From assembly GCA_031263035.1 (NCBI GenBank), contig JAISGP010000143.1:1-33492 (forward strand): a DNA stretch of 33,492 nt, in the 5' to 3' direction. This document shows positions 26,729 through 33,492 of this stretch, in pieces (within the stretch, counting starts at the first letter, position 1; each line of letters begins with the position of its first letter). The position numbers and the translations under genes were made by a program. The DNA comes from Lachnospiraceae bacterium (GTDB lineage: Bacteria; Bacillota; Clostridia; Lachnospirales; Lachnospiraceae). Under the pieces are notes generated by a model. The model did not search any database. It was not told where the DNA came from and saw only the letters and a program-made list of their open reading frames with translations.

Positions 26729-27991
26729 ATGGATATAAATAAAAGGATAAGAAAAATATTTAAAAAAAGCGATGCTGAAATACCAGATGATGGTCTTTTA
26801 GAAGAAATTGTAGAAGATTTAAAGTATGAGCATCTTTCCGATGAAGAACTTGAAGCTGATAGAAAAAGGGTGGCAAGGAAAAAAGTAATTAAAATTGCCC
26901 TTGTTTTGATTGTCCTCTTAGCTATAGTTTTGAGCATATTTTATTTTATAGATACAACTACATATAAAAAGGTTAATGTGGAAGCTTCTGTTAAATTATC
27001 TGACAGCGGAAATAGTAATATTGGATATGATTATTTTTATTCTGAAATTATTAGATATTCAAGAGAAGGCATTTCTCTTATTGATAAAAATGGAGATGAG
27101 GATTGGAACCAAGCTTATTCTATGAATAATCCTACATTTGAAAAAAGCAAGACATTTGCAATTGTTTATGATAAAAGTGGCACAAAAGTAGAATTATTAG
27201 ATAAAAATGGATTAGTAAAAGAGTATAATACTAAGAATAGTATAGCTAAAGCAAAGGTAAATGAGGCAGGTTATGTGGTTACCCTTGAAAAGGTAACTGA
27301 TGGATTTCAGATTATTTGCTATAACACTATGGGAGATGTACTTGCTTCTTTAACTCCGGATATGCAAGAGATAGGTTATCCAATAGATGGCGCTTTGTCA
27401 GTAGACAAGGAAACTTTGGTGGTGTCTTATATGTATGTGGACAATGGTACCATAAGTTCTAAGGTTAAGTATTATAATTTCGGCAAATTAGGAGATAGTA
27501 AGGTTAATAATGAAGTGTTTTCAAAGAATTATAAAGGTCTTCTAATTGGAGAAGTTACTTTTGTTTCAAATAAAAGAGTTCTTCTTCTAGGAGATAAACG
27601 TTTTATAATTAATTCTGGAGTTAAGACTATAAAGGAAGTTGCAAATGTAAAAATTCCTCTTAATATAAAATCAGAGGCAGTAGATGGAAATAATATTGTT
27701 CTTCTTTTAAAGAATAAAGATAAATCTGGATATAGATTAAATATCTATAATAGAAAAGGAAGTTTAGTTCATTCTAGAGATATTGTAAGAGATTATGAAA
27801 ATTTTGACTTAGTAGATGGCAAGGTTCTTCTTTATCAGGATAAAGATTTTTATGTACTAAGCACATCAGGTTATGTAAAGTTTAATGGAAGTTTGCCTGA
27901 TGCAACTAAGTGTATCTATCCGGTTTTTGGAGTAAATAAATATATTAGTGTAACAAATGAAGGTATTGAACAGTTATTACTTACAAAGTAA
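26729..27991 (+). CDS. DUF5711-like single-pass membrane protein
   Basis: The ATG at 26729 follows AGAGG; the TTG one codon upstream is less likely. The 420-residue protein has a charged cytoplasmic head (about 1-50), one membrane helix (about 51-72, VIKIALVLIVLLAIVL core), and an outside domain built of short repeated beta strands such as ISLIDKNGDEDW and VELLDKNGLVKEYN. That suggests a beta-propeller. It matches the pattern of DUF5711 proteins of Lachnospiraceae, whose function is unknown. A CvpA-family gene follows after 94 bases, and the two may work together at the membrane; that is inference. Confidence 0.75.
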   Translation: MDINKRIRKIFKKSDAEIPDDGLLEEIVEDLKYEHLSDEELEADRKRVARKKVIKIALVLIVLLAIVLSIFYFIDTTTYKKVNVEASVKLSDSGNSNIGYDYFYSEIIRYSREGISLIDKNGDEDWNQAYSMNNPTFEKSKTFAIVYDKSGTKVELLDKNGLVKEYNTKNSIAKAKVNEAGYVVTLEKVTDGFQIICYNTMGDVLASLTPDMQEIGYPIDGALSVDKETLVVSYMYVDNGTISSKVKYYNFGKLGDSKVNNEVFSKNYKGLLIGEVTFVSNKRVLLLGDKRFIINSGVKTIKEVANVKIPLNIKSEAVDGNNIVLLLKNKDKSGYRLNIYNRKGSLVHSRDIVRDYENFDLVDGKVLLYQDKDFYVLSTSGYVKFNGSLPDATKCIYPVFGVNKYISVTNEGIEQLLLTK

Positions 27992-28085
27992 TTCAGTCGT
28001 GGTAATGTTGTTTTATAAAGCTAATAATTAACTTAGTTTGGGTGAGATAATTTAAATTTCACTAACACAGTTTAATGGAGGTAAA

Positions 28086-28547
28086 ATGAATTATCTTTTT
28101 ATTGGAGTGGTGATAGTTTTAGTAGGTGGCTTTGCCTTAGGATTAAAAAATGGAGTAGTTAAAATGGCTATTTCTCTTGCTGTATCTATAGTGTCTATTA
28201 TTTTAACTATTATTATTTCCCCTATAGTTTTTAAACTATTGACAGAAAAAAAAGTCACAGAGGCAGCTGCATTTGCAATTACACTTATTGGGTTATTTAT
28301 TATATTGAAGATTGTAACTTATATAGTCGAGGCAATGGCAGAATTTCCTATCATTAGCATTGTAAATAGACTTATTGGTGGAGTAGTAGGTCTTTTAGGT
28401 GCTTTAGTTTTCGTGTGGATAGTATTTGCAATAATTATGGTAATAAAAGATTTAAGTACAGGGAAGATGTTATACAATTTAATTGAAAAGAATTATTATC
28501 TTGAACTTATATGGGATAGTAATCCGATACTTAAATTTTTAAAGTAA
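28086..28547 (+). CDS. CvpA-family membrane protein
   Basis: A 153-residue protein with four hydrophobic helices and the early GLKNGVVKMA segment after helix 1 that marks the CvpA family (colicin V production protein in E. coli). NRLIGGVVGLLGALVFVWIV in the last helix is also typical. Its exact role is not known. AATGGAGGTAAA precedes the ATG. The preceding DUF5711-like gene is on the same strand, 94 bases away. Confidence 0.85.
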   Translation: MNYLFIGVVIVLVGGFALGLKNGVVKMAISLAVSIVSIILTIIISPIVFKLLTEKKVTEAAAFAITLIGLFIILKIVTYIVEAMAEFPIISIVNRLIGGVVGLLGALVFVWIVFAIIMVIKDLSTGKMLYNLIEKNYYLELIWDSNPILKFLK

Positions 28548-28664
28548 GATAAGGCATTTAAGGCTAATCTGCTTGAGTATAAGGGAAATCTTATATAAAT
28601 GAAAAAAATATTTTATTATAGATATTTATTTGTAAAATATGTTTTTTATCGGAGAGAGGTAATA

Positions 28665-29207
28665 TTGAATAGTAGTAAAGTTTTAAAAAAAAGTACCATT
28701 AAAAGAACTAAAGATGAGAAATATATGATTAGGGCTTTAAAATTGGCAGATAAAGCATATCAATTAGGCGAAACGCCTATAGGTTGCGTGATTGTTAAAG
28801 ATGATAAAGTATTAGTACAAGCATATAATCGAAGAAATACAGATAAAAACACATTAGCTCATGCGGAGATGCTTGCTATAAAAAAAGCATGTAAAAAACT
28901 TGGGGATTGGCGACTAGAGGGATGTACCATGTATGTAACTTTAGAGCCATGTCCTATGTGTGCAGGAGCCTTAGTTCAATCACGAATTGATAGAGTAGTT
29001 ATTGGGGCTATGAATCCTAAGGCTGGATTTGCAGGTTCTTTAATCAACCTTTTTGATGTAGAAGGATTAAATCATAAAGTCCAAATAGAAACGGGAGTTA
29101 TGGCAGAGGAAAGCAGTGAACTAATGAAAAGTTTTTTTAAAGAATTAAGGGCAAATAAAAAAGAAAGTAAGAGTATTAAGGAAGGAGGATATAAAGATAA
29201 GATATAA
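28665..29207 (+). CDS. tadA: tRNA-specific adenosine deaminase TadA
   Basis: TadA converts A34 of tRNA-Arg(ACG) to inosine. Zinc ligands are in AHAEMLAI (His and catalytic Glu) and LEPCPMCAGAL (two Cys). NPKAGFAGSL is also conserved. The TTG at 28665 is chosen since GGAGAGAGG (28651-28659) precedes it; the ATG at 28599 would add 22 odd residues and lacks a good site. The product is 180 residues with a basic C-terminal tail of about 20 residues. In many Bacillota an SRP RNA gene follows on the same strand; here it is on the opposite strand. Confidence 0.93.
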   Translation: MNSSKVLKKSTIKRTKDEKYMIRALKLADKAYQLGETPIGCVIVKDDKVLVQAYNRRNTDKNTLAHAEMLAIKKACKKLGDWRLEGCTMYVTLEPCPMCAGALVQSRIDRVVIGAMNPKAGFAGSLINLFDVEGLNHKVQIETGVMAEESSELMKSFFKELRANKKESKSIKEGGYKDKI

Positions 29208-29221
29208 AAATGTATTAAAAA

Positions 29222-29489
29222 CGTGCTAGCCACAGTTCGAATCCAGCCAAAAGACGTTACTTCTGTAGTTAACTCGGTTCAGGTAACCCTATGGCACCCG
29301 AAAGGTTCTACTTAGTGCTGCTTGGTTCCCCACCTGACACGGTTCGTAGATTTTCGTCGCATAGGACCCGAACCTTCAGCATCACTTGCAAAAGGCGGCT
29401 CTCCCAGCCTAAGACCCTCATATGTGGCTTCAGTCCCCACTATAGCGGATTGTGGGAAATAAGGCACCGCTAACGCCCCGACTTGCACG
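29222..29489 (-). ncRNA. ffs: signal recognition particle RNA, large bacterial type
   Basis: Reading the minus strand, about 268 nt, GC-rich in an AT-rich setting. The 5' CGTGC (29489-29485) pairs with the 3' GCACG (29226-29222), which is followed by TTTTT. It carries TTAGCGGTGCC and AATCCGCTATAG of the Alu domain, and the helix 8 core TGTCAGGT-GG-GGAA-CC-AAGCAGC of the Ffh-binding S domain. The loop GGAA is kept, but the flanking pairs read GG/CC where CC/GG is usual. Its partner in the cell is Ffh, for co-translational membrane targeting. Ends are estimated from the promoter and T run. Open frames in this segment are not genes. Confidence 0.93.
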
Positions 29490-29495
29490 AAAACC

Positions 29496-29524
29496 ATTGT
29501 AACGTGTTTGCAAATGAATGTCAA
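29496..29524 (-). promoter_or_regulatory. promoter of the SRP RNA gene
   Basis: On the minus strand TTGACA (29524-29519), exactly 17 bases, TACAAT (29501-29496), about seven bases before the predicted RNA 5' end. This near-consensus pair fits a highly expressed stable RNA and supports the minus-strand orientation. Confidence 0.85.
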
Positions 29525-29558
29525 ATGAAATATTAAAACATAGTAGAAAGATATAAAA

Positions 29559-31586
29559 ATGAAAATACTTTTAGTTGCAGTAAATGCAAAATATATACAT
29601 TCAAATTTAGCCGTTCTAGATTTAAAAGCTTATATCCAGAAAAATTTAGGACAGTTTGATACCAATAGAAAAAGTGATTTTACAAAAGAGCTTAATGATA
29701 AAAACTCTTCTGAAAAAAATATTTTGGAGGAAGTAAATTATAGTATTAATAAAGATATAGATAATAATGCTAGTAAAAATAAGGATATTGAACAGGATAT
29801 AAAAGTAGAAATTGGCAATTATACTATTAACCAAAATCTTTCTGATATACTTGCTGAAATATACCAAAAAGAAGCGGATTTTATAGGCTTTTCATGTTAT
29901 ATTTGGAATATCGATTATGTGTTAAAGATAGTAAAGGATTTAAAGAAGATAAATCCTAATCTTAAAATACTTTTAGGTGGTCCGGAAGTAAGTTATAGAG
30001 CTAATAGCTTGCTACGAGATTATAACGAAATTGATTATATTATTAGAGGAGAGGGAGAAAAACCTCTTCTTGAGCTGATAAAAGGACAAAACTTACCTTT
30101 GAAAGATAAGTTAAGTATTCCTTCATTATCATTTAAAGTGGATAAAGATGTTTTTTATAATACATTTGCAAATGAAAAGGTCGAGTTTTTTGATAGTTTT
30201 CCATGGAGAGAAACAAAGGATTATGTATATATAAATACATTTGCAAATGAACCTATGGACTTAAGTCAGGTTCCCTTTGTATATGAAGATTTAACTGAAT
30301 TTGCAAATAAAATTATATATTATGAAAGCAGCAGAGGGTGTCCTTTTAATTGCAGTTACTGCCTCTCTTCAATTGATAAAAAGCTTAGATTTAGAGATTT
30401 AAGTTTGGTAAAAAAAGAGCTTAAATTTTTCCTTGAGAATAAAGTAAAACAGGTGAAGTTTATAGATAGAACTTTTAACTGTGACAAAAAGAGAACAAAG
30501 GAAATATTTAAATTTTTAATTGAGAATGATAATGGAATTACTAATTTTCATTTTGAGGTAAGTGCAGATTTATTTGATGAGGAAGAGCTTCTTCTTATGA
30601 AGAAGATGAGACCGGGGCTTATTCAGCTTGAGATTGGTGTTCAATCCACTAATGAGAAAACTATATCTGAAATTCATAGAGTTATGGATTTAAATAAATT
30701 AAAAGAAAATGTGCATCAAGTTAATTCCTATGGAAATATACATCAACATTTAGATTTAATTGCAGGACTTCCATTTGAAGATCTGGAAAGTTTTAAGAAA
30801 TCATTTAATGAAGTTTATGATATGAAACCTAATCAGCTACAATTGGGATTTTTGAAAGTTCTTTCTGGTTCATATATGGATGAAATGAAAAAAGAGTATG
30901 GGCTTATTTATACAAGCGGACCACCCTATGAGGTGCTAAAAACTAACTGGCTATCTTATAATGATGTACTTCTTTTGAAAGGTGTAGAAGAGATGGTGGA
31001 AGTGTATTATAATAGTGGGCAGTTCGCAAATACAATAGAGTATTTAGATAATAAATTTTCTTCAAAATTTTCCTTGTATTATGAGCTTTCTAAGTTCTAT
31101 AAATTAAAAGGATATATGGATATTCAACATAAAAGAGCTAGAAGATATGAAATAATGTTGGAATTTATAGCTTATTTGAATAAAAATATAAGTAATAATA
31201 TAGAAGATAAAGTAGATACTAAAAAAAGTGTACGGGATATGGATAATAGTTATTCTATTAAATCGAAATTATTAAAAAGTAGTATAGGTAGTGATTTTAA
31301 TGAAATTATGAGGATTATTAATATTGATTTGGTAAGAGAACTTTTGATTTTGGATTATTACCTTAGAGAAAATGCTAGATCTCGTCCGGCTTTTGCTGGG
31401 ACTTCATTACTTTCTTATAGAGAAGCTAGAGAAATCAGTGAAGCTAATGGTTTAAAAGGTGATAAGGATATACACGTTGAAAAGTTAAAAGAGTTAGATG
31501 TTACATATATCTTTGATTATAGTAAAAGAGATGCTTTATCTAATAATGCTAAGTTGATTGATGCCACAAATATAGTAAAGAATTAG
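29559..31586 (+). CDS. B12-binding radical SAM protein with DUF4080 C-terminus
   Basis: A 675-residue protein. The N-terminal cobalamin-binding domain begins MKILLVAVNAKYIHSNLAV and continues in GFSCYIWNIDYV and LLGGPEVSYR. The radical SAM cluster motif is CPFNCSYC (Cys 261, 265, 268), with later barrel motifs (IQLEIGVQSTN, HLDLIAGLPFEDLESF). The C-terminus fits DUF4080. The substrate is unknown. An Asn/Lys/Asp-rich insert (about 35-90) lies inside the B12 domain, a second near residues 540-575, and NTFANE occurs twice (201 and 226), giving a short internal duplication. There is only a weak ribosome binding site. Confidence 0.9.
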   Translation: MKILLVAVNAKYIHSNLAVLDLKAYIQKNLGQFDTNRKSDFTKELNDKNSSEKNILEEVNYSINKDIDNNASKNKDIEQDIKVEIGNYTINQNLSDILAEIYQKEADFIGFSCYIWNIDYVLKIVKDLKKINPNLKILLGGPEVSYRANSLLRDYNEIDYIIRGEGEKPLLELIKGQNLPLKDKLSIPSLSFKVDKDVFYNTFANEKVEFFDSFPWRETKDYVYINTFANEPMDLSQVPFVYEDLTEFANKIIYYESSRGCPFNCSYCLSSIDKKLRFRDLSLVKKELKFFLENKVKQVKFIDRTFNCDKKRTKEIFKFLIENDNGITNFHFEVSADLFDEEELLLMKKMRPGLIQLEIGVQSTNEKTISEIHRVMDLNKLKENVHQVNSYGNIHQHLDLIAGLPFEDLESFKKSFNEVYDMKPNQLQLGFLKVLSGSYMDEMKKEYGLIYTSGPPYEVLKTNWLSYNDVLLLKGVEEMVEVYYNSGQFANTIEYLDNKFSSKFSLYYELSKFYKLKGYMDIQHKRARRYEIMLEFIAYLNKNISNNIEDKVDTKKSVRDMDNSYSIKSKLLKSSIGSDFNEIMRIINIDLVRELLILDYYLRENARSRPAFAGTSLLSYREAREISEANGLKGDKDIHVEKLKELDVTYIFDYSKRDALSNNAKLIDATNIVKN

Positions 31587-31743
31587 AAATTACTATTATG
31601 TTTTAAAGTAGCCTACTATATTTAATAAGTGGCAATTATTTAATATTAAAAATAATTTTGAAAAATAGTTGCATTTTTGTTTAATAGTCTTTATCATATT
31701 AGATTAGATAGTCAAATCATTTGCCTATCATATGGAGAATAAA

Positions 31744-32379
31744 TTGAAAAAGAGAACAAAGGAAATATTAGATATTTTTGATGATATTTATGGGCATATG
31801 TATAAGTGCTATTTGGATTATAAAAACCCTTGGCAGCTACTTATTGCTACTATTTTAAGTGCCCAGTGCACTGATGCAAGAGTAAATATTGTCACAAAAG
31901 ATTTATTTGCAAAATATAAAAGTGTAGATGATTTTGCTAATGCGGATTTGAAAGAATTGGAACAGGATATTCATTCCACCGGTTTTTATCACAACAAGGC
32001 AAAGAATATTATTGCTTGTATGAGAAAGTTAAAATTTGAGTTTAACTCTGAAGTGCCAAGTGACATAGATGAGCTTACATCTCTCCCAGGAGTGGGGCGT
32101 AAAACTGCAAATGTAATTCGCACGCATATTTTTAATATTCCAAGTGTAGTTGTGGACACTCATGTGAAGCGAATTGCAAATCGCTTAGGATTAACTAAAA
32201 ATCAGGATCCGGTGAAAATAGAATTTGATTTAATGAAAGAACTTCCTAAAGACCATTGGTCAAGCACAAATACTCAATTTATTGCCTTTGGTAGAGAAAT
32301 TTGTAAAAGCCAATATCCTAAATGTGAGATGTGTAGATTGACGAAATATTGTAGCTATTTTAAAGCTAATAAAAGATAA
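31744..32379 (+). CDS. nth: endonuclease III
   Basis: This base-excision-repair glycosylase/lyase removes oxidised pyrimidines. It has the helix-hairpin-helix LPGVGRKTANV with catalytic Lys, the catalytic Asp in VVDTHVKR, and the C-terminal [4Fe-4S] motif C-x6-C-x2-C-x5-C (CKSQYPKCEMCRLTKYC). The start is uncertain: the TTG at 31744 has GGAG (31734-31737) before it and gives 211 residues; an ATG at 31732 lacks such a site. It is probably monocistronic. Confidence 0.96.
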   Translation: MKKRTKEILDIFDDIYGHMYKCYLDYKNPWQLLIATILSAQCTDARVNIVTKDLFAKYKSVDDFANADLKELEQDIHSTGFYHNKAKNIIACMRKLKFEFNSEVPSDIDELTSLPGVGRKTANVIRTHIFNIPSVVVDTHVKRIANRLGLTKNQDPVKIEFDLMKELPKDHWSSTNTQFIAFGREICKSQYPKCEMCRLTKYCSYFKANKR

Positions 32380-32527
32380 ATGTAATTGAAAATCAAAATA
32401 TATAAATAATTAGGGGTTATTTTTAGTAAGGCGAAAATTGTGATATACAATTTTGAAAATTGCTTTACGGGTAATACATTGAATATAGTAGTTAGAGAGT
32501 AAAAAGAAGATATAAGGAGACTAAAAA

Positions 32528-32632
32528 ATGGATTTTAATAATAAAAAAACAAGAAGAATTATTACAATAGTTGTATTAGTAGTTATTGTAGCAATGGTTG
32601 CCACAATGGTTATTCCAGCTTTAATGGTTTAA
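32528..32632 (+). CDS. 34-residue single-pass membrane peptide
   Basis: ATG at 32528 behind AAGGAG (32514-32519). The product starts MDFNNKKTRRIIT, continues as one hydrophobic helix (about 13-33, VVLVVIVAMVATMVIP) and ends ALMV. A basic head followed by one helix fits an inner-membrane peptide. The next gene begins two bases after its stop, with no ribosome binding site of its own, so coupling is likely. Similar small peptides occur at this position in related genomes as far as I recall; no function is known. Confidence 0.7.
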   Translation: MDFNNKKTRRIITIVVLVVIVAMVATMVIPALMV

Positions 32633-32634
32633 TT

Positions 32635-33213
32635 ATGGAAGCTGGGTTAGGAATAATACAGGTTGGATATGCAGGGCTTTCTGGTACTTTAGAGATTTTA
32701 GATAAATATAGAGAAGAAATTTTAAAAAGGACTAATGAGGATTTTATAGCTTCATTAGAAGAGGATAGAAAGTCTTTTTATTATATAGAGAATAATAAGA
32801 TTTCTAGTGATTTATTAGATGAAGAAATTAGTTTAGAGTTTACTTCTGAAGATTTTTTTATTCGTCGTCTTGGTAGTCTTGGAGTTTTTGGAGCTTTGTA
32901 TCAATTTGCAAAGGATAATTCTGTAGGAATTGAAATATATGGAATGGATATTCCAGTTATTCAGGAAACTATTGAGATTTGTGATATGTATGATTTAAAT
33001 CCATATAAGTTATATTCTAAAGGAAGCTTTTTGATTATTTGCAAAGAGGCTCTTAAAATTCAAAATGATTTAAGTAATCTGGGAGTAGTGTCAGGGATAA
33101 TTGGGGTGACTATAGATACTCAAGATAAAATACTTCATGGAAAAGACCATGTTGGAAAATTAATGAAGACAAAGGTTGATGAAATCCAGAAGATACGAGA
33201 AGATAAAGAATAA
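32635..33213 (+). CDS. AIR-synthase/HypE C-terminal-domain-like protein
   Basis: A 192-residue protein starting MEAGLGIIQVGYAGLSG. The pattern of EIYGMDIPVIQETIEICDMYDLNPYKL, then SKGSFLIICKEA and GVVSGIIGVTI, matches the C-terminal domain of the PurM/AIR-synthase superfamily (HypE, ThiL, SelD). There is no N-terminal ATP-binding domain here, so it is a stand-alone C-domain. The catalytic role is unknown. The ATG is two bases after the small peptide's stop with no ribosome binding site, so translation probably depends on that peptide gene. Confidence 0.75.
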   Translation: MEAGLGIIQVGYAGLSGTLEILDKYREEILKRTNEDFIASLEEDRKSFYYIENNKISSDLLDEEISLEFTSEDFFIRRLGSLGVFGALYQFAKDNSVGIEIYGMDIPVIQETIEICDMYDLNPYKLYSKGSFLIICKEALKIQNDLSNLGVVSGIIGVTIDTQDKILHGKDHVGKLMKTKVDEIQKIREDKE

Positions 33214-33328
33214 TAAAGAGTAGTTTAGCTAAAATAAATATTTTTGGACAGTGAGATTTTTCTAGAGATAGTCTATGAAAAATAATTATTTTTAAGGAAA
33301 GAAATTACGAAAAAAGAAGAGAAAAATT

Positions 33329-33492
33329 ATGTTAAATATAGTTTTACACGAACCGGGAATACCCCAGAATACAGGAAATATTGGTAGAACCTGTGATGCA
33401 ACAGGAGTTAGACTTCACCTTATTGAACCACTTGGATTTAAACTAGATGAGAAGTCACTTAAAAGAGCAGGAATGGATTATTGGCAAGACCT
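33329..33492 (+). CDS. trmL: tRNA (cytidine(34)-2'-O)-methyltransferase TrmL, partial
   Basis: The first 54 codons, cut by the window end. The N-terminus [19 protein letters not shown], then [18 protein letters not shown] and LKRAGMDYW, is the SPOUT-class TrmL signature (2'-O-methylation of wobble nucleotide 34 of tRNA-Leu). A GAAGAGAA site precedes the ATG. Confidence 0.93.
   Translation, partial: MLNIVLHEPGIPQNTGNIGRTCDATGVRLHLIEPLGFKLDEKSLKRAGMDYWQD

Noticed and set aside
29236-29246. tRNA or tmRNA end, from the T-loop-like GTTCGAATCC on the plus strand
   Set aside because: No acceptor or anticodon stems fit, and the minus strand reads as a full SRP RNA with promoter and T run.
29291-29524. 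Open frames on both strands of the SRP RNA segment
   Set aside because: They lie inside a structured RNA, have no ribosome binding sites and no recognisable protein.

Overview
The window looks like the chromosome of a low-GC (roughly 30 percent) Gram-positive member of the Clostridia, most likely Lachnospiraceae. The basis is strong AT-rich codon use, AGGAGG-type ribosome binding sites with many TTG and GTG starts, Bacillota-type housekeeping genes (ricT, holB, CvpA, greA-lysS), sortase-type surface proteins, and a large (~268 nt) Bacillota-type SRP RNA. I do not assign a genus. Layout: (1) 1-3300 holds two secreted or surface proteins, a Big2/FN3 metzincin protease whose signal-peptide region is frameshifted at a run of seven G, and a sortase-anchored protein with a Listeria-Bacteroides-type repeat. 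(2) 3300-6900 holds an orphan LicR/MtlR-type PTS regulator on the minus strand, with four 32-bp tandem repeats just past its stop and a consensus promoter facing them, and a divergent HAD phosphatase. (3) 6900-9100 is greA-lysS on the minus strand. (4) 9500-16500 is mostly housekeeping on the plus strand: TMEM175-type channel, HIT protein, murG-mtnN, pgi, an Orn/Lys/Arg decarboxylase and a guanylate-kinase-like protein. (5) 16500-20620 is an accessory island: a possible gene remnant, an AAA/DUF4143 ATPase with a 40-bp-period palindrome array in its promoter, a decayed antitoxin-like fragment with an in-frame stop, and a large sortase-anchored adhesin-like protein. Each unit ends in its own hairpin terminator. 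(6) 20700-25860 is the conserved block holB-ricT-methyltransferase-rsmI-cca. The decarboxylase and kinase before the island and holB after it normally belong to one conserved Bacillota cluster (yaaO-tmk-holB-yaaT-yabB-rsmI), so the island appears to have been inserted into it. (7) 26000-29200 holds an HD protein, a DUF5711-like membrane protein, CvpA and tadA. (8) 29222-29489 is the SRP RNA on the minus strand with its own near-consensus promoter. (9) 29559-33492 holds a B12-binding radical SAM protein (DUF4080 type), endonuclease III, a 34-residue membrane peptide, a stand-alone AIR-synthase C-domain-like protein and the start of trmL. There is no integrase, transposase, CRISPR array or tRNA gene in the window. 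The most interesting signals are the poly-G frameshift (possible phase variation), the ATPase operator array in the island, the 32-bp repeats with their promoter, and the unusual abundance of the palindrome ATTTGCAAAT (nine copies).
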